A stretch of DNA of 64,000 nt from the NCBI GenBank assembly GCA_019639155.1, contig JAHBSJ010000001.1:310001-374000 (forward strand), in the 5' to 3' direction. Positions 17,664 through 26,589 of this stretch are shown one piece after another. Made by a program: the position numbers and the translations under genes. The DNA comes from Acidobacteriota bacterium. GTDB lineage: Bacteria; Acidobacteriota; Blastocatellia; Pyrinomonadales; Pyrinomonadaceae. Position 1 is the stretch's first letter. Every line of letters starts with the position of its first letter. The notes beneath the pieces are model-generated. The model did no database searches, had not been told where the DNA came from, and saw nothing but the letters and a program-made list of their open reading frames with translations.

Positions 17664-19148
17664 ATGATTAAGACGAAAAATCACAACCTGGAGAGGTTCT
17701 TATTCGCCCAACAAGACTCAATTTTTGTGGCACTTAGAGAACTGGAAGCTGGGAAGAAACAGACCCACTGGATGTGGTTTGTTTTTCCTCAGATCACCGG
17801 ATTGGGCATTAGCGAAACTTCAAAGAGATTTGCCATTCGATCTATACAAGAAGCGTCAGCGTATCTAAGACATCCTGTCCTTGGCGAGCGTCTTGTCGAA
17901 TGCACGAGAGCCGTTCTCTCGCTGGAGGATCGTTCTGCATTTGATATATTCGGCGAACCTGATTGCCACAAATTTCGATCATCGCTGACACTTTTTGCTT
18001 GTGTTGAAGGCGCGGATCCGATATTCCAATCGGCATTGGAAAAGTATTTTGAGGGGAAACCGGACACAAGAACGTTGGAAATATTGGAAGTGCTGTCTTT
18101 AAACGAACTTGGTGTCAATGTTACCCCTTCTCTTTCAAATGAACTCCCCTTTAGAGTATTCGCCCGCCGCAATTCAAAAAGCGGGAAGCCAACCTGCGGG
18201 GACTCGCTTGCAGTGAAATATTTCGAGGATGAGGAACTGCTGCTGCTTGCTGTTGCCGACGGAGTGAGTTCCAGCCCGTGCGACTGGAAGGCTGCTGAAA
18301 CAGCGTGCGAGGCGGTAGTGAAGAGATTCAATACAGCTAGCGGCACTATTGGCGAAAGAATGTTGAACGCGGCCTCGAAGGCTCACAATGCTGTCCGGCA
18401 AATTGATGGCCGGTGTGCCGGATCGATAACGTCGCTGACCTTTGTTGTTTGGCAGACGTCTTCTGATGAGATCAATGTGCTAAATGTTGGCGACTCGCGG
18501 GTCTACCTTGGACCGGACAACATGCTCGAACAGATAACATCTGACGACGTACAGCCCGTAATTTTAAAGCGAGATGGCGAAGTGGTACTTCAGGCCGGTG
18601 TTCCGGTCTTCATGAGAGGCGTGACCCGCAGTCTCGGCCAAACAGAGGCTCTGGACTTCAGCGTTTATACCCATGCATTTAGAGATAATCATCTGCTTTT
18701 ACTTGTTTCAGACGGCATAAGCAAGAACGACGCTTTTACAGCTGAGATTCCAAAGATCTTCAACCACTCGGAAACCGAGAACGGCTTTACAAACTTGGTT
18801 TTGGAAAACTCTCAGAAAAACAATGACGACGCGAGTCTGATCGCCGTTTGGCGAACCGCCGGCGATGAAACCGCCGAACTCAGATTTGCAGAATGCCTGG
18901 AACGAGTAACTGATTTTCGTGACGCTGGCATCACAGCGGCGACCGCCATTGATCGCCTGCGAACCGATCTTATGGCAAAGATGAATGACGGCCGAAATGA
19001 CGAGGTCAATGCGCTGCTCGACTACGCCGACAAGTGTGATCTCAGATTTGATAGGAATTTCCTCGGTAGTTTACTAAGTAAAGTTATCCAACAGAACAAG
19101 GACAATGCTCTGGCTCAGCGGCTTCGAGAACTAATTAGAAAGACCTAA
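17664..19148 (+). CDS. DUF1810-PP2C phosphatase fusion protein
   Basis: 494 residues. Residues ~5-140 match the DUF1810 ('calpastatin-like') family: NLERFLFAQ, KKQTHWMWFVFPQITGLG, SAYLRHPVLGERLVEC. Residues ~165-400 are PP2C-like: NSKSGKPTCGDS, AVADGVSSSP with the metal-binding Asp-Gly, GSITSLTFVVW, NVGDSRVYL, LLLVSDGISK and NNDDASLIAVW. The core metal-binding Asp residues of PP2C therefore appear present, so Ser/Thr phosphatase activity is plausible. The last ~90 residues are helical. DUF1810 usually occurs alone (about 140-150 residues); its biochemical role is not established to my knowledge. No kinase gene is seen nearby. Confidence 0.75.
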   Translation: MIKTKNHNLERFLFAQQDSIFVALRELEAGKKQTHWMWFVFPQITGLGISETSKRFAIRSIQEASAYLRHPVLGERLVECTRAVLSLEDRSAFDIFGEPDCHKFRSSLTLFACVEGADPIFQSALEKYFEGKPDTRTLEILEVLSLNELGVNVTPSLSNELPFRVFARRNSKSGKPTCGDSLAVKYFEDEELLLLAVADGVSSSPCDWKAAETACEAVVKRFNTASGTIGERMLNAASKAHNAVRQIDGRCAGSITSLTFVVWQTSSDEINVLNVGDSRVYLGPDNMLEQITSDDVQPVILKRDGEVVLQAGVPVFMRGVTRSLGQTEALDFSVYTHAFRDNHLLLLVSDGISKNDAFTAEIPKIFNHSETENGFTNLVLENSQKNNDDASLIAVWRTAGDETAELRFAECLERVTDFRDAGITAATAIDRLRTDLMAKMNDGRNDEVNALLDYADKCDLRFDRNFLGSLLSKVIQQNKDNALAQRLRELIRKT

Positions 19149-19597
19149 TCGTAAAATCCCGCGGTTTATTAATAGTATCAGAGCACTTCTATGTCATTCC
19201 GTATGCCCCGAAAGGAATGTAGGACCGCGACTAATCCCCCAAACCATTTGAGCCTGAAGAACAAATGATTATTTATTAGGCATCATCTTGATCTGCGCTT
19301 CTCATGCCAAGGAAACTTCCGATCGGAATTTGGGTGGTCGGGGTGTACGCTTTAGTAGCCCATAGAGGCTGTTTTTTGAGTACAAAATGGAGTAATTTTT
19401 ACGCCATTTTGAAAATGCCTCTTTTTATACCTAAGCGATTTGCGAGTAGGGGGTATTCTCATCGGTTCCGAAGGCCAGTGTATTTAGTAGCCCATTAGGA
19501 CTAGGATAAAATGCTTTACAATCGTATCACTAGTTTCTTAGATTAACTGACAAATCGTCGCCAGACAGGGTGATCAAATGCCCCTTGGAGGCTATCT
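19149..19597. other. Non-coding stretch with a short direct repeat
   Basis: 449 bp between the phosphatase fusion and the resolvase. No supported gene. It holds the 13-bp direct repeat listed separately and a short dyad AAAATGG/CCATTTT between its copies. Confidence 0.5.
19351..19495. repeat. 13-bp direct repeat flanking 119 bp
   Basis: TTTAGTAGCCCAT occurs at 19351-19363 and 19483-19495, and similarity continues loosely for about 7 more bases. Near a serine recombinase gene this could be a recombination scar or an att-like pair; no gene lies between. Confidence 0.45.
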
Positions 19598-20164
19598 TCA
19601 CCGCGAAAGAGTGATCACCGATCCGCGGCTGATGCCGAGGCGTCGGGCGATCTGTGAGTTGTTGAGGCCCTCAGACTTCAGGCGTTTGATTTGGTCGGTT
19701 TTTAGAGCGGCGGTTCGGGGTCGGCCGTGGGGTTTTCCTTTGGCACGGGCGTTAGCGATGCCGGCGATGACGCGTTCTCGGATCATATCCCGCTCAAATT
19801 CCGCAAAGGTGGACAGCATGCCGGCCATCGCCCGGCCTGACGGCGTGGAAAAATCCAGCGACTCGGTCAACGACACGAATACAACATCGAGGCTGCGAAG
19901 CTCATTGAGCGTGTTGACCAGGTCAACCAGGCTGCGGCCAAACCGGTCAAGTTTCCATACCAACACAGCATCGATCTCACGCCGCCTCGCCATCTTCAAC
20001 AGCTCTTCGCGTTTCGGCCGGGTCTTTGCCCCTGAGCCAACTTCTTCATATTCTACTGCCACCGTCCAATGGCGGTTCGCAACATATTCCCTCATCTGCT
20101 CAAGCTGCATGGGCAGCGTCTGCTGGTCGTGCGTGGAAACCCTCGCGTATATTCCTACTCTCAT
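19598..20164 (-). CDS. Small serine recombinase (resolvase/invertase)
   Basis: 188 residues, the usual size for this family. The N-terminal catalytic domain starts MRVGIYARVST with nucleophile Ser10, followed by conserved VWKLDRFGRSL, LTESLDFSTPSGRAMAGMLSTFAEFERDMIRERV. A C-terminal helix-turn-helix (NNSQIARRLGISRGSVIT) binds DNA. Such enzymes resolve cointegrates or invert segments through a res site; a matching dyad lies 31 bp upstream of the start. No transposase is adjacent, so it may be the remnant of a transposon or plasmid, or an independent resolvase. Confidence 0.9.
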   Translation of the reverse strand: MRVGIYARVSTHDQQTLPMQLEQMREYVANRHWTVAVEYEEVGSGAKTRPKREELLKMARRREIDAVLVWKLDRFGRSLVDLVNTLNELRSLDVVFVSLTESLDFSTPSGRAMAGMLSTFAEFERDMIRERVIAGIANARAKGKPHGRPRTAALKTDQIKRLKSEGLNNSQIARRLGISRGSVITLSR

Positions 20165-20194
20165 AGCGTCATCATAATTGGTTTCGGAATAGAC

Positions 20195-20218
20195 GTCAAT
20201 AAACTATAGTTTTCTGAC
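20195..20218. promoter_or_regulatory. Probable res crossover site
   Basis: Imperfect 24-bp dyad: GTCAATAAACTA then TAGTTTTCTGAC; the arms match at 10 of 12 positions and the centre is TA, with a perfect 12-bp core AAACTATAGTTT at 20201-20212. It lies just upstream of the divergently reading resolvase gene, the normal place for subsite I of a res site. Accessory subsites were not resolved. Confidence 0.5.
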
Positions 20219-20418
20219 ATACACAAAGCTAAAGCTGAAAGCCCCATTATCACTGCGTTTAACACTTTCGATTTTCGTAGGGTTTTTTGACACCCTGTAC
20301 GCTTTCTTCGATCAACAGTCGGAGCAAATACAGAAGTCTATGGAGTCATTGATTGCTAGGCGATAGTTTTCGCTATGTAATCGAGTCTTTCGTTAACTTT
20401 CTAAGAAAACCAATCAAG

Positions 20419-20435
20419 GTGTCATTAGATGGCAC
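20419..20435. promoter_or_regulatory. Dyad in front of the WYL-cas operon, candidate operator
   Basis: GTGTCA-N5-TGGCAC, arms match at 5 of 6 positions, 28 bp before the ATG of the WYL gene. Position and symmetry suit an operator for the WYL regulator itself, but nothing else proves it. Confidence 0.35.
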
Positions 20436-20462
20436 TTAGGATGTGCTACCATCGGAAAACAA

Positions 20463-21479
20463 ATGAAAGTTATTGATGACGGAACCAGGCGCCGTCGGTC
20501 GTTCATGTCCGGGCTGAACCGCGTTGTTGCGATACACAATGAGATCGCTAACGGAGGTTTCCCGAGAGTAGAAGACCTTGCGAAGCAGCTATCTGTGTCA
20601 CCTCGGACCATAAAGAGAGACCTTGACAACATGCGAAATAGCATGAACGCACCTATTCTGTACGACCGCCGAAAGAAGGGGTTCAGATATACCGGTTTGG
20701 GTTGGACGCTCCCTCTGCAGAAACTATCCGAAGGCGAACTGCTGGCATTTTTCATTGCTGAACGAGCCCTCAAATCGATAGGCCAATCAATCCAAGCGGA
20801 TGTGCTGAAAACGGCATTATCGAAACTTGCTTCACTTTTGCCTGATGAGGTCAGTGTGAATATCGCTTCTCTGACAGAGTCAATAAGCTACGAGGAACGG
20901 CCGATCGTTAATGTAGAGCCGCAAAAGCTAAGAACAGTAACCTGTGCTGCGATGTATTGCGAAAGCATAGAATTTTCCTACTTTTCGCCTCACAAACAAG
21001 AAATCAGTCGGCGGCGGGCTGATGTCTATTTGGTCCACAATTATGCGGGTGATTGGTATGCGATTTCCTACGACCACGCAGCAAAGGATTTTCGTGATTT
21101 CCATGTAGGACGGATGAACGATATCAAACCCTCCGGCAAGTTCTTTCAACCACAGAAAAATTGGAACAAAGAGGACTATCTTCGGCGAGGGTTTTCAATG
21201 ACACGCGGCGGCCGGCTGACGAAGGTCGGGATAGTTTTCGACAGCTATCAAGCTCAGTGGATACGCGAGCGGCAAAAGTTTCATCCGGACGAGACGCGCG
21301 AAGAGCTTCCGGATGGCTCGCTCCGTATCAGGTTCAAGATTGGAGAGGCTGGACTCGAAGCTGTCGCAAGATTCTGTCTGCAGTACGCCGGCAACTGCGT
21401 CGCTGAAGAACCGACAAAACTTCGAGAGATCATCAGAAAAAAGCTCGAACGGTCGATCCGTCAATACGACTCCACGTGA
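20463..21479 (+). CDS. WYL-domain transcriptional regulator of the cas operon
   Basis: 338 residues. N-terminal HTH of the DeoR/HTH_11 type near residues 15-75 (LNRVVAIHNEI, VEDLAKQLSVSPRTIKRDLDNM). The WYL domain spans roughly 155-245 (IEFSYFSPHKQ, YAGDWYAISYDH, FRDFHVGRMNDIK), followed by a WCX-like C-terminal segment. WYL proteins are ligand-sensing regulators often found beside CRISPR loci, usually as repressors. Its stop codon overlaps the GTG start of cas3 (GTGA), so it heads the cas operon and is translationally coupled to it. Autoregulation through the upstream dyad is an inference. Confidence 0.85.
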   Translation: MKVIDDGTRRRRSFMSGLNRVVAIHNEIANGGFPRVEDLAKQLSVSPRTIKRDLDNMRNSMNAPILYDRRKKGFRYTGLGWTLPLQKLSEGELLAFFIAERALKSIGQSIQADVLKTALSKLASLLPDEVSVNIASLTESISYEERPIVNVEPQKLRTVTCAAMYCESIEFSYFSPHKQEISRRRADVYLVHNYAGDWYAISYDHAAKDFRDFHVGRMNDIKPSGKFFQPQKNWNKEDYLRRGFSMTRGGRLTKVGIVFDSYQAQWIRERQKFHPDETREELPDGSLRIRFKIGEAGLEAVARFCLQYAGNCVAEEPTKLREIIRKKLERSIRQYDST

Positions 21480-24400
21480 TAGATGAAACGAAAATAGATA
21501 TCATCCTGGCTCTACTGTGGGCGAAGACCTCTCACGACAGTGAGAGGCTTCCCGACGCATTTCACCCATTGATATGTCACATGATGGATGTCGCCTGCGT
21601 CGCAGAGGCTATATGGAGTAGTTCGTTGCCGGATGTCACGAAAAGGCGCTTGGCGAGGCCGTTCGGTTTGGACCACGACCTTAAACGTGCCGGCACGATC
21701 ATCGCTTGGCTCGCGGGATTGCACGATCTCGGCAAATGCTCACCGCCGTTTACTCTTCGCGGCATGCATAAGCCTGACACTGATCAGACAAATCGGCTCT
21801 ACCGGCTTTATGTCAATAGCGCACTGCACTGTGATTCCTGTTCAGCCGCGAGCGAGGCGCCGCATGGATTTGTGACCTCTATAACTCTTCCAAGAATACT
21901 CGAGGAGGAGTTCTCCGTTCCGAACAGACTTGCGCGTGAATTTTCAGAGTTGATTGGTGGGCATCACGGCATTTTCGCGAATTCGACCAACTTACAGAAC
22001 ATAAAACGCGCAGGCACTTTCGCTCTAGGACGCGATGCGTGGACTGAAGCAAGAAAAGAGCATGTCCAAAAGTTGAGGGAAATTCTTTGTGTTGACCTTT
22101 CAGATCTAAAATTCGATGAGAATACGCTTGATCGTGCGACGGGAATGATCTTCGCCGGGTTGGTGTCAGTCGCCGATTGGATCGGTTCGGACGCGAGCTT
22201 TTTCGAATGCCGGATCCCAGACTCATCGAAGCCATTCGATCTCAATATAGAAGAATACCTCGCCGATTCCCGAAAACTCGCGACGAAAGCTCTGTCAAAC
22301 CTTGGCTGGAACAACTGGCCGCGTTCGACTCAGCGGAAGGACTTTGACGAGCTTTTTAGCTTTATCATGGACAAACGCGATTTGCAGCAAGAGGCTATTG
22401 ACATTGCCGAAGGCGTTGATGCTCCGGGCATTTTCGTGATCGAAGCTCCGATGGGCGAGGGTAAGACCGAGGCTGCGATGTATCTGGCGGACGCTGTGAA
22501 TGCGAAGATCGGAACACGCGGCATTTACTTTGCCTTGCCGACCATGGCGACCAGCGATCAGATGTTTGGCCGTGTGGCCGAGTTTCTGAAAGGACGTTTT
22601 GGCAACTCGGTTGAATTCGTCAACTTGATGCTCCAACACGGCCACGCGTCGCTTTCGGACGAGTTTGCGGATACCGTCAAAAGCTTTCGCCAAGTTCAGG
22701 AAAACATCAAGAACGTCTATTCAGACGAGAATGATGATCGCGGTTGGCGCCCGGACATCTCGAATGTGGCTGCGGCCGAGTGGTTCACATATCGAAAACG
22801 CGGCCTGCTTGCACCGTTTGGCGTCGGCACCATCGATCAGATACTTTTCGCTGCATTGCAAACAAAACACGTTTTTGTCCGGCTGTTCGGGCTTGCCCAC
22901 AGGACGATAATCATCGACGAGGTTCACGCCTACGATGCGTATATGACAGAGCTGCTCGAGCGCCTTTTAGAATGGCTTGCCGCTCTCGGTTCGCCGGTCA
23001 TCATCCTGAGTGCTACGCTGCCGAAAGACCGGCGAGATGCTCTGATAAAGGCATACCTTAAGGGTTCGCGGCAAGAGTTTCGAAAGACGGAAATGCCGAC
23101 CGCAACGGGCGACCGAGATGAATATCCCCGAATTTCCTACGCCTTCGCCGGCGACACAGACAAAACATTCAGCATTCGTCAAATCGAAACTTCGCTCGAA
23201 AATGCCCGCACGTTAACGATCGAATGGAAAGACGACGAGTCTTTCGTCGAGGAACTGAAGACAAAACTCGCCGGTGGCGGCTGTGCTGCCATTATTTGCA
23301 ACACGGTCGGCCGAGCCCAGGAGGTTTACGATTTTTTGAAGGCTGACGATTTCTTCTCGGGCGATGCAAGTGATGGTAAACCAAAGCTCGATCTGCTCCA
23401 TGCACGAAATCGCTTTATCGACCGGCAAGAGCGCGAAAAGCGTGTTTTGCTGCGTTTCGGCAAGGCCGGCTCGAAGGTTCCATTTACCGAGAACGGCAAG
23501 AAGGTCGAGCATGACGTCAAGCGGCCCGACATGGCGGTGCTCGTATCGACGCAGATAATCGAGCAATCGCTTGACCTCGATTTCGATCTGATGATCAGCG
23601 AGATTGCTCCGGTCGATCTTCTTCTTCAGCGCTCGGGCCGGCTCCAACGCCACGACCGCGAATCGGACAAAATAAGCGAAGACGGCAAACGCCCGATCGC
23701 ATTCCGCGACCCCAAGACCGGCGGCAAAAACCCGTCACTTTGGATCCTCCGACCGCCACTCGATGAAAGCGGCAACCTGAAACTCGTTTCCGAGGGCAAA
23801 GAGAAAGGCCTGCCCGATTTTGGTACGAGCGGCCTTGTTTATGACAAACATATCCTGCTTCGAACATGGCTGTTGTTGCGCAATCGCGAATCCATCGACA
23901 TACCGTCAGACGTCGAAGAACTGATCGAAGCGGTGTACGGCCAGAATATTCTGACAGATGAGGTATTCGAAGTGGAACGACCGCATCTTGAAATAACGAG
24001 GCAGCACTATGAATCAGAACGGGATAACGTAAGACAGCAAGCCCAAAGCCGGTACATCAATCATCCTCGATATAGAGGAGAACTTAGCGATCTAATGCTC
24101 TATGCCCGCGAAGAGGAATCGCCCGAACTTCATCCGCATAGCCAGGCGATGACGAGGCTTGTAGAGCCGACCGCACAGGTCGTCTGTTTGTGGGAAAGTG
24201 ACGGCAGGATTTACGTTGACGAAGCCTTGCAGACGGAGGTCGATCTCGAGCAACGGTCGCCTCGTGAGATCGAAAAGCTGCTGGTTATGAGTTCCGTCGG
24301 AGTGTCATCCAAAGCAGTAGTATTCGAGTTTTTTAAGGAGGAACCGCCGACGGGCTGGCAGCGTTCGCCGCTGCTCAGGCGGCACCGGATTTTGAAATTT

Positions 24401-24490
24401 GGGCCGGATGGGAAATGTGAAAAGTTCGGCCGCACATTTGAACTGCATCCTGAAAAAGGGCTGCTAATTTACAAAAAGGAGGAAAACTAA
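21476..24490 (+). CDS. cas3: CRISPR-associated helicase/nuclease Cas3 (type I-E)
   Basis: 1004 residues from a GTG start that overlaps the preceding stop. N-terminal HD nuclease: HMMDVACVAEAI, then H-D in LHDLGKCSPPF near residue 82, and GGHHGIF. Helicase core: Walker A APMGEGKTEAA near 325-335, DEVH box (IIIDEVHAYD) near 480, SATLP motif III, and LLLQRSGRLQRH motif VI. After Cascade has bound target DNA, Cas3 nicks and unwinds it 3' to 5'. All catalytic motifs appear intact. Length is somewhat above the E. coli protein (888). The next gene, cse1, begins at the following base, behind AGGAGG. Confidence 0.97.
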   Translation: MIDETKIDIILALLWAKTSHDSERLPDAFHPLICHMMDVACVAEAIWSSSLPDVTKRRLARPFGLDHDLKRAGTIIAWLAGLHDLGKCSPPFTLRGMHKPDTDQTNRLYRLYVNSALHCDSCSAASEAPHGFVTSITLPRILEEEFSVPNRLAREFSELIGGHHGIFANSTNLQNIKRAGTFALGRDAWTEARKEHVQKLREILCVDLSDLKFDENTLDRATGMIFAGLVSVADWIGSDASFFECRIPDSSKPFDLNIEEYLADSRKLATKALSNLGWNNWPRSTQRKDFDELFSFIMDKRDLQQEAIDIAEGVDAPGIFVIEAPMGEGKTEAAMYLADAVNAKIGTRGIYFALPTMATSDQMFGRVAEFLKGRFGNSVEFVNLMLQHGHASLSDEFADTVKSFRQVQENIKNVYSDENDDRGWRPDISNVAAAEWFTYRKRGLLAPFGVGTIDQILFAALQTKHVFVRLFGLAHRTIIIDEVHAYDAYMTELLERLLEWLAALGSPVIILSATLPKDRRDALIKAYLKGSRQEFRKTEMPTATGDRDEYPRISYAFAGDTDKTFSIRQIETSLENARTLTIEWKDDESFVEELKTKLAGGGCAAIICNTVGRAQEVYDFLKADDFFSGDASDGKPKLDLLHARNRFIDRQEREKRVLLRFGKAGSKVPFTENGKKVEHDVKRPDMAVLVSTQIIEQSLDLDFDLMISEIAPVDLLLQRSGRLQRHDRESDKISEDGKRPIAFRDPKTGGKNPSLWILRPPLDESGNLKLVSEGKEKGLPDFGTSGLVYDKHILLRTWLLLRNRESIDIPSDVEELIEAVYGQNILTDEVFEVERPHLEITRQHYESERDNVRQQAQSRYINHPRYRGELSDLMLYAREEESPELHPHSQAMTRLVEPTAQVVCLWESDGRIYVDEALQTEVDLEQRSPREIEKLLVMSSVGVSSKAVVFEFFKEEPPTGWQRSPLLRRHRILKFGPDGKCEKFGRTFELHPEKGLLIYKKEEN

Positions 24491-26038
24491 ATGCCGCAAT
24501 TCGACCTGAGAAAAGAATCGTGGATACCGTGCCTAACCAATGATGGACAACGCGAGATGTCGCTGGTCGATGTACTGACCGAAGCTCACAATATCCGCGA
24601 AGTTGTTGGCGATTCGCCGCCGGTGACCATCGCACTTCATCGCCTGCTGCTGGCTATTCTGCACCGCATCTATCGCGGGCCGCAGGATGAGGATGAATGG
24701 AACTCGCTCTACACAGCGGGCCGATTCGATGCTGATAAGATCACCAACTATTTTGATACTTTCCATGACCGGTTCGACCTTTTTCATGAAACACATCCGT
24801 TCTATCAAACGCCGACGGTGCGTGAAAAGGTGAAGGACGGGGCCGTCATCAAGCTCTATTTCCATAGCGGGAACAACGCGACGCTGTTCGATCATACGTC
24901 CATATTGAACCCAAGAGAGCTTTTACCGGCAGAAGCCGCTCGGCTTGTCGTTATGATCCAGGCATTTGATACCGGCGGGCAGATCACCGGCGACAACGGT
25001 GCTGATTCGGCGAAGGCCGCTCCGCTTATTCAATCAGCAATTGCACTAATTCGTGGCGAAACTCTGTTTGAGACACTGATGCTCAATCTTCACCGTTATT
25101 GCGGCGAGGATGGAGCGCCGTTCGTATTCGATGACGCCGAGGATCTTCCCGCATGGGAACGCGGCGAACCGACGATTCGTGGCAGCCGTCTGCCCAGTGG
25201 GCCGGTTGATCTTCTGACTTGGCAATCACGGCGCGTTGCCCTCGAACCCGAGGAAGACAAAGACGGCAAGCTCGTCGTTCGAAAGGCTGTCGTAATGGCA
25301 GGCCATTCATTCCCTGACGGAATGGAGACCCATACGAAGGAGACGATGATGGCTTTCCGAAAGAGCAAGGACGGCAGGATGTTCTCGGTCGGTTTTAGTG
25401 AAATTCGCGATCTATGGCGAAACAGTTTGTCACTTCTAAAGGCAGTAGATATCAGCGAAGGCAGCCGCCCGCGAATGCTCGATTGGATAAGTCAGTTGCG
25501 ATCCAACGGTTACCTGCAACGCGATAGACTGCCAGTTGATTTCTGCGGCATCGCAGCAGACAAGGCGAAATTGCTTTTCTGGAATCACGAACGCTTCGAT
25601 CTGCCGTTGGCGTATCTTGAAGACAATGATCTGACACTGCGACTGGGTGCGTGTCTTGAGTTTTCCGAAACGATCGGCTCGGCACTTCGTGCAGGAGTTA
25701 AAGTGCTTGCCGATGCACTTGAAACAGAGAGGGAAACGTTTTCAACCGAAGCAAACTTCTGGTCGCAGATGGAGTTGAGGTTCCATCGGCTTCTTGGTGA
25801 GCTGCCCGGAAAGGGTGACGAGGAAATGATCGCCTGGTTTCGGGACACACAGCGGATCGCAAAGGATGCCTTACGAAATACGGTCAACGGCCTCAGCGGT
25901 TCGGCGGCTGAGAACAAAGCGGCGGTCGCGGCAGAGAATGCTCTTCATTCAGCGATCGGCAAGGCGATCAAGGCGAAAGCCAACGAATGGGCACCATATC
26001 TGCCCGAGAGATTTGAAGCAAAAGGAGGTAATCAATGA
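24491..26038 (+). CDS. cse1: Cascade large subunit Cse1 (CasA/Cas8e)
   Basis: 515 residues, near the family norm of about 500. Typical opening FDLRKESWIPCLTNDGQREMSLVDVLTEAHNI and VTIALHRLLLAILHRIYRG, then FHETHPFYQTP. In type I-E Cascade this subunit recognises the PAM and the start of the target and recruits Cas3. The C-terminal four-helix region is near residues 380-510. It starts immediately after cas3 behind a strong SD (AGGAGG), and its stop overlaps cse2 by 4 bp. Confidence 0.95.
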   Translation: MPQFDLRKESWIPCLTNDGQREMSLVDVLTEAHNIREVVGDSPPVTIALHRLLLAILHRIYRGPQDEDEWNSLYTAGRFDADKITNYFDTFHDRFDLFHETHPFYQTPTVREKVKDGAVIKLYFHSGNNATLFDHTSILNPRELLPAEAARLVVMIQAFDTGGQITGDNGADSAKAAPLIQSAIALIRGETLFETLMLNLHRYCGEDGAPFVFDDAEDLPAWERGEPTIRGSRLPSGPVDLLTWQSRRVALEPEEDKDGKLVVRKAVVMAGHSFPDGMETHTKETMMAFRKSKDGRMFSVGFSEIRDLWRNSLSLLKAVDISEGSRPRMLDWISQLRSNGYLQRDRLPVDFCGIAADKAKLLFWNHERFDLPLAYLEDNDLTLRLGACLEFSETIGSALRAGVKVLADALETERETFSTEANFWSQMELRFHRLLGELPGKGDEEMIAWFRDTQRIAKDALRNTVNGLSGSAAENKAAVAAENALHSAIGKAIKAKANEWAPYLPERFEAKGGNQ

Positions 26039-26589
26039 TAGAAACAGCAGCACAAACAAACGAACAAAAACACGAAAGTGGGCTCATCGCATATCTGCAC
26101 GGCCTTGCGAAAAGGAAGGATCGGGCTGCCCTGGCACATCTTCGCCGCGGACTTGGGAAAAAGCCCGGCGATGCGATGGAGATGTATCCCTACGTCGGGA
26201 GATTTGCGGGCGAACGGTCAAACGAGGCACACGAACGAGCCGTTTTTCTGACGGCCGCTCTTTTCGCAGATTATCCTGACGCGCCGCAGAATGCCGGCGA
26301 TCTTGGAAGTTCGGTAAAGCAGATCGCAGAGAAGTCCGACAGCATCGAGCGCCGTTTTGTCGCATTGCTCGATGCAGATGCCAAGGACCTGCATTACTAC
26401 CTTCGGCAGATGTTCGGACTGCTAAAAGGTAACTCGGTTCCCGTGAATTGGGACCGGCTTTTTAAGGACGTTCGGAACTGGTCCCACGACGACCGCTTTG
26501 TGCAACGCAACTGGGCGCGTTCGTTCTGGGGCAGCAGGGAAACTAAGGAAAATAACGATTCAGAAACAACAGGAGGAATAGAACAGTGA
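26035..26589 (+). CDS. cse2: Cascade small subunit Cse2 (CasB/Cas11e)
   Basis: 184 residues, all-helical; family members are 160-200. Recognisable features are GLIAYLHGLAKRKDRAALAHLRRGLGK near the start, RRFVALLDADAKDLHYYLRQM in the middle, and VNWDRLFKDVRNW toward the end, which is the usual Cse2 ending. Two copies in Cascade stabilise the R-loop. Start ATG overlaps the cse1 stop (ATGA) and its stop overlaps the GTG start of cas7. Confidence 0.93.
   Translation: MIETAAQTNEQKHESGLIAYLHGLAKRKDRAALAHLRRGLGKKPGDAMEMYPYVGRFAGERSNEAHERAVFLTAALFADYPDAPQNAGDLGSSVKQIAEKSDSIERRFVALLDADAKDLHYYLRQMFGLLKGNSVPVNWDRLFKDVRNWSHDDRFVQRNWARSFWGSRETKENNDSETTGGIEQ

Noticed and set aside
19578-20177. 199-residue + strand frame over the resolvase
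   Set aside because: It is the antisense of a well-conserved recombinase gene and has no family match.
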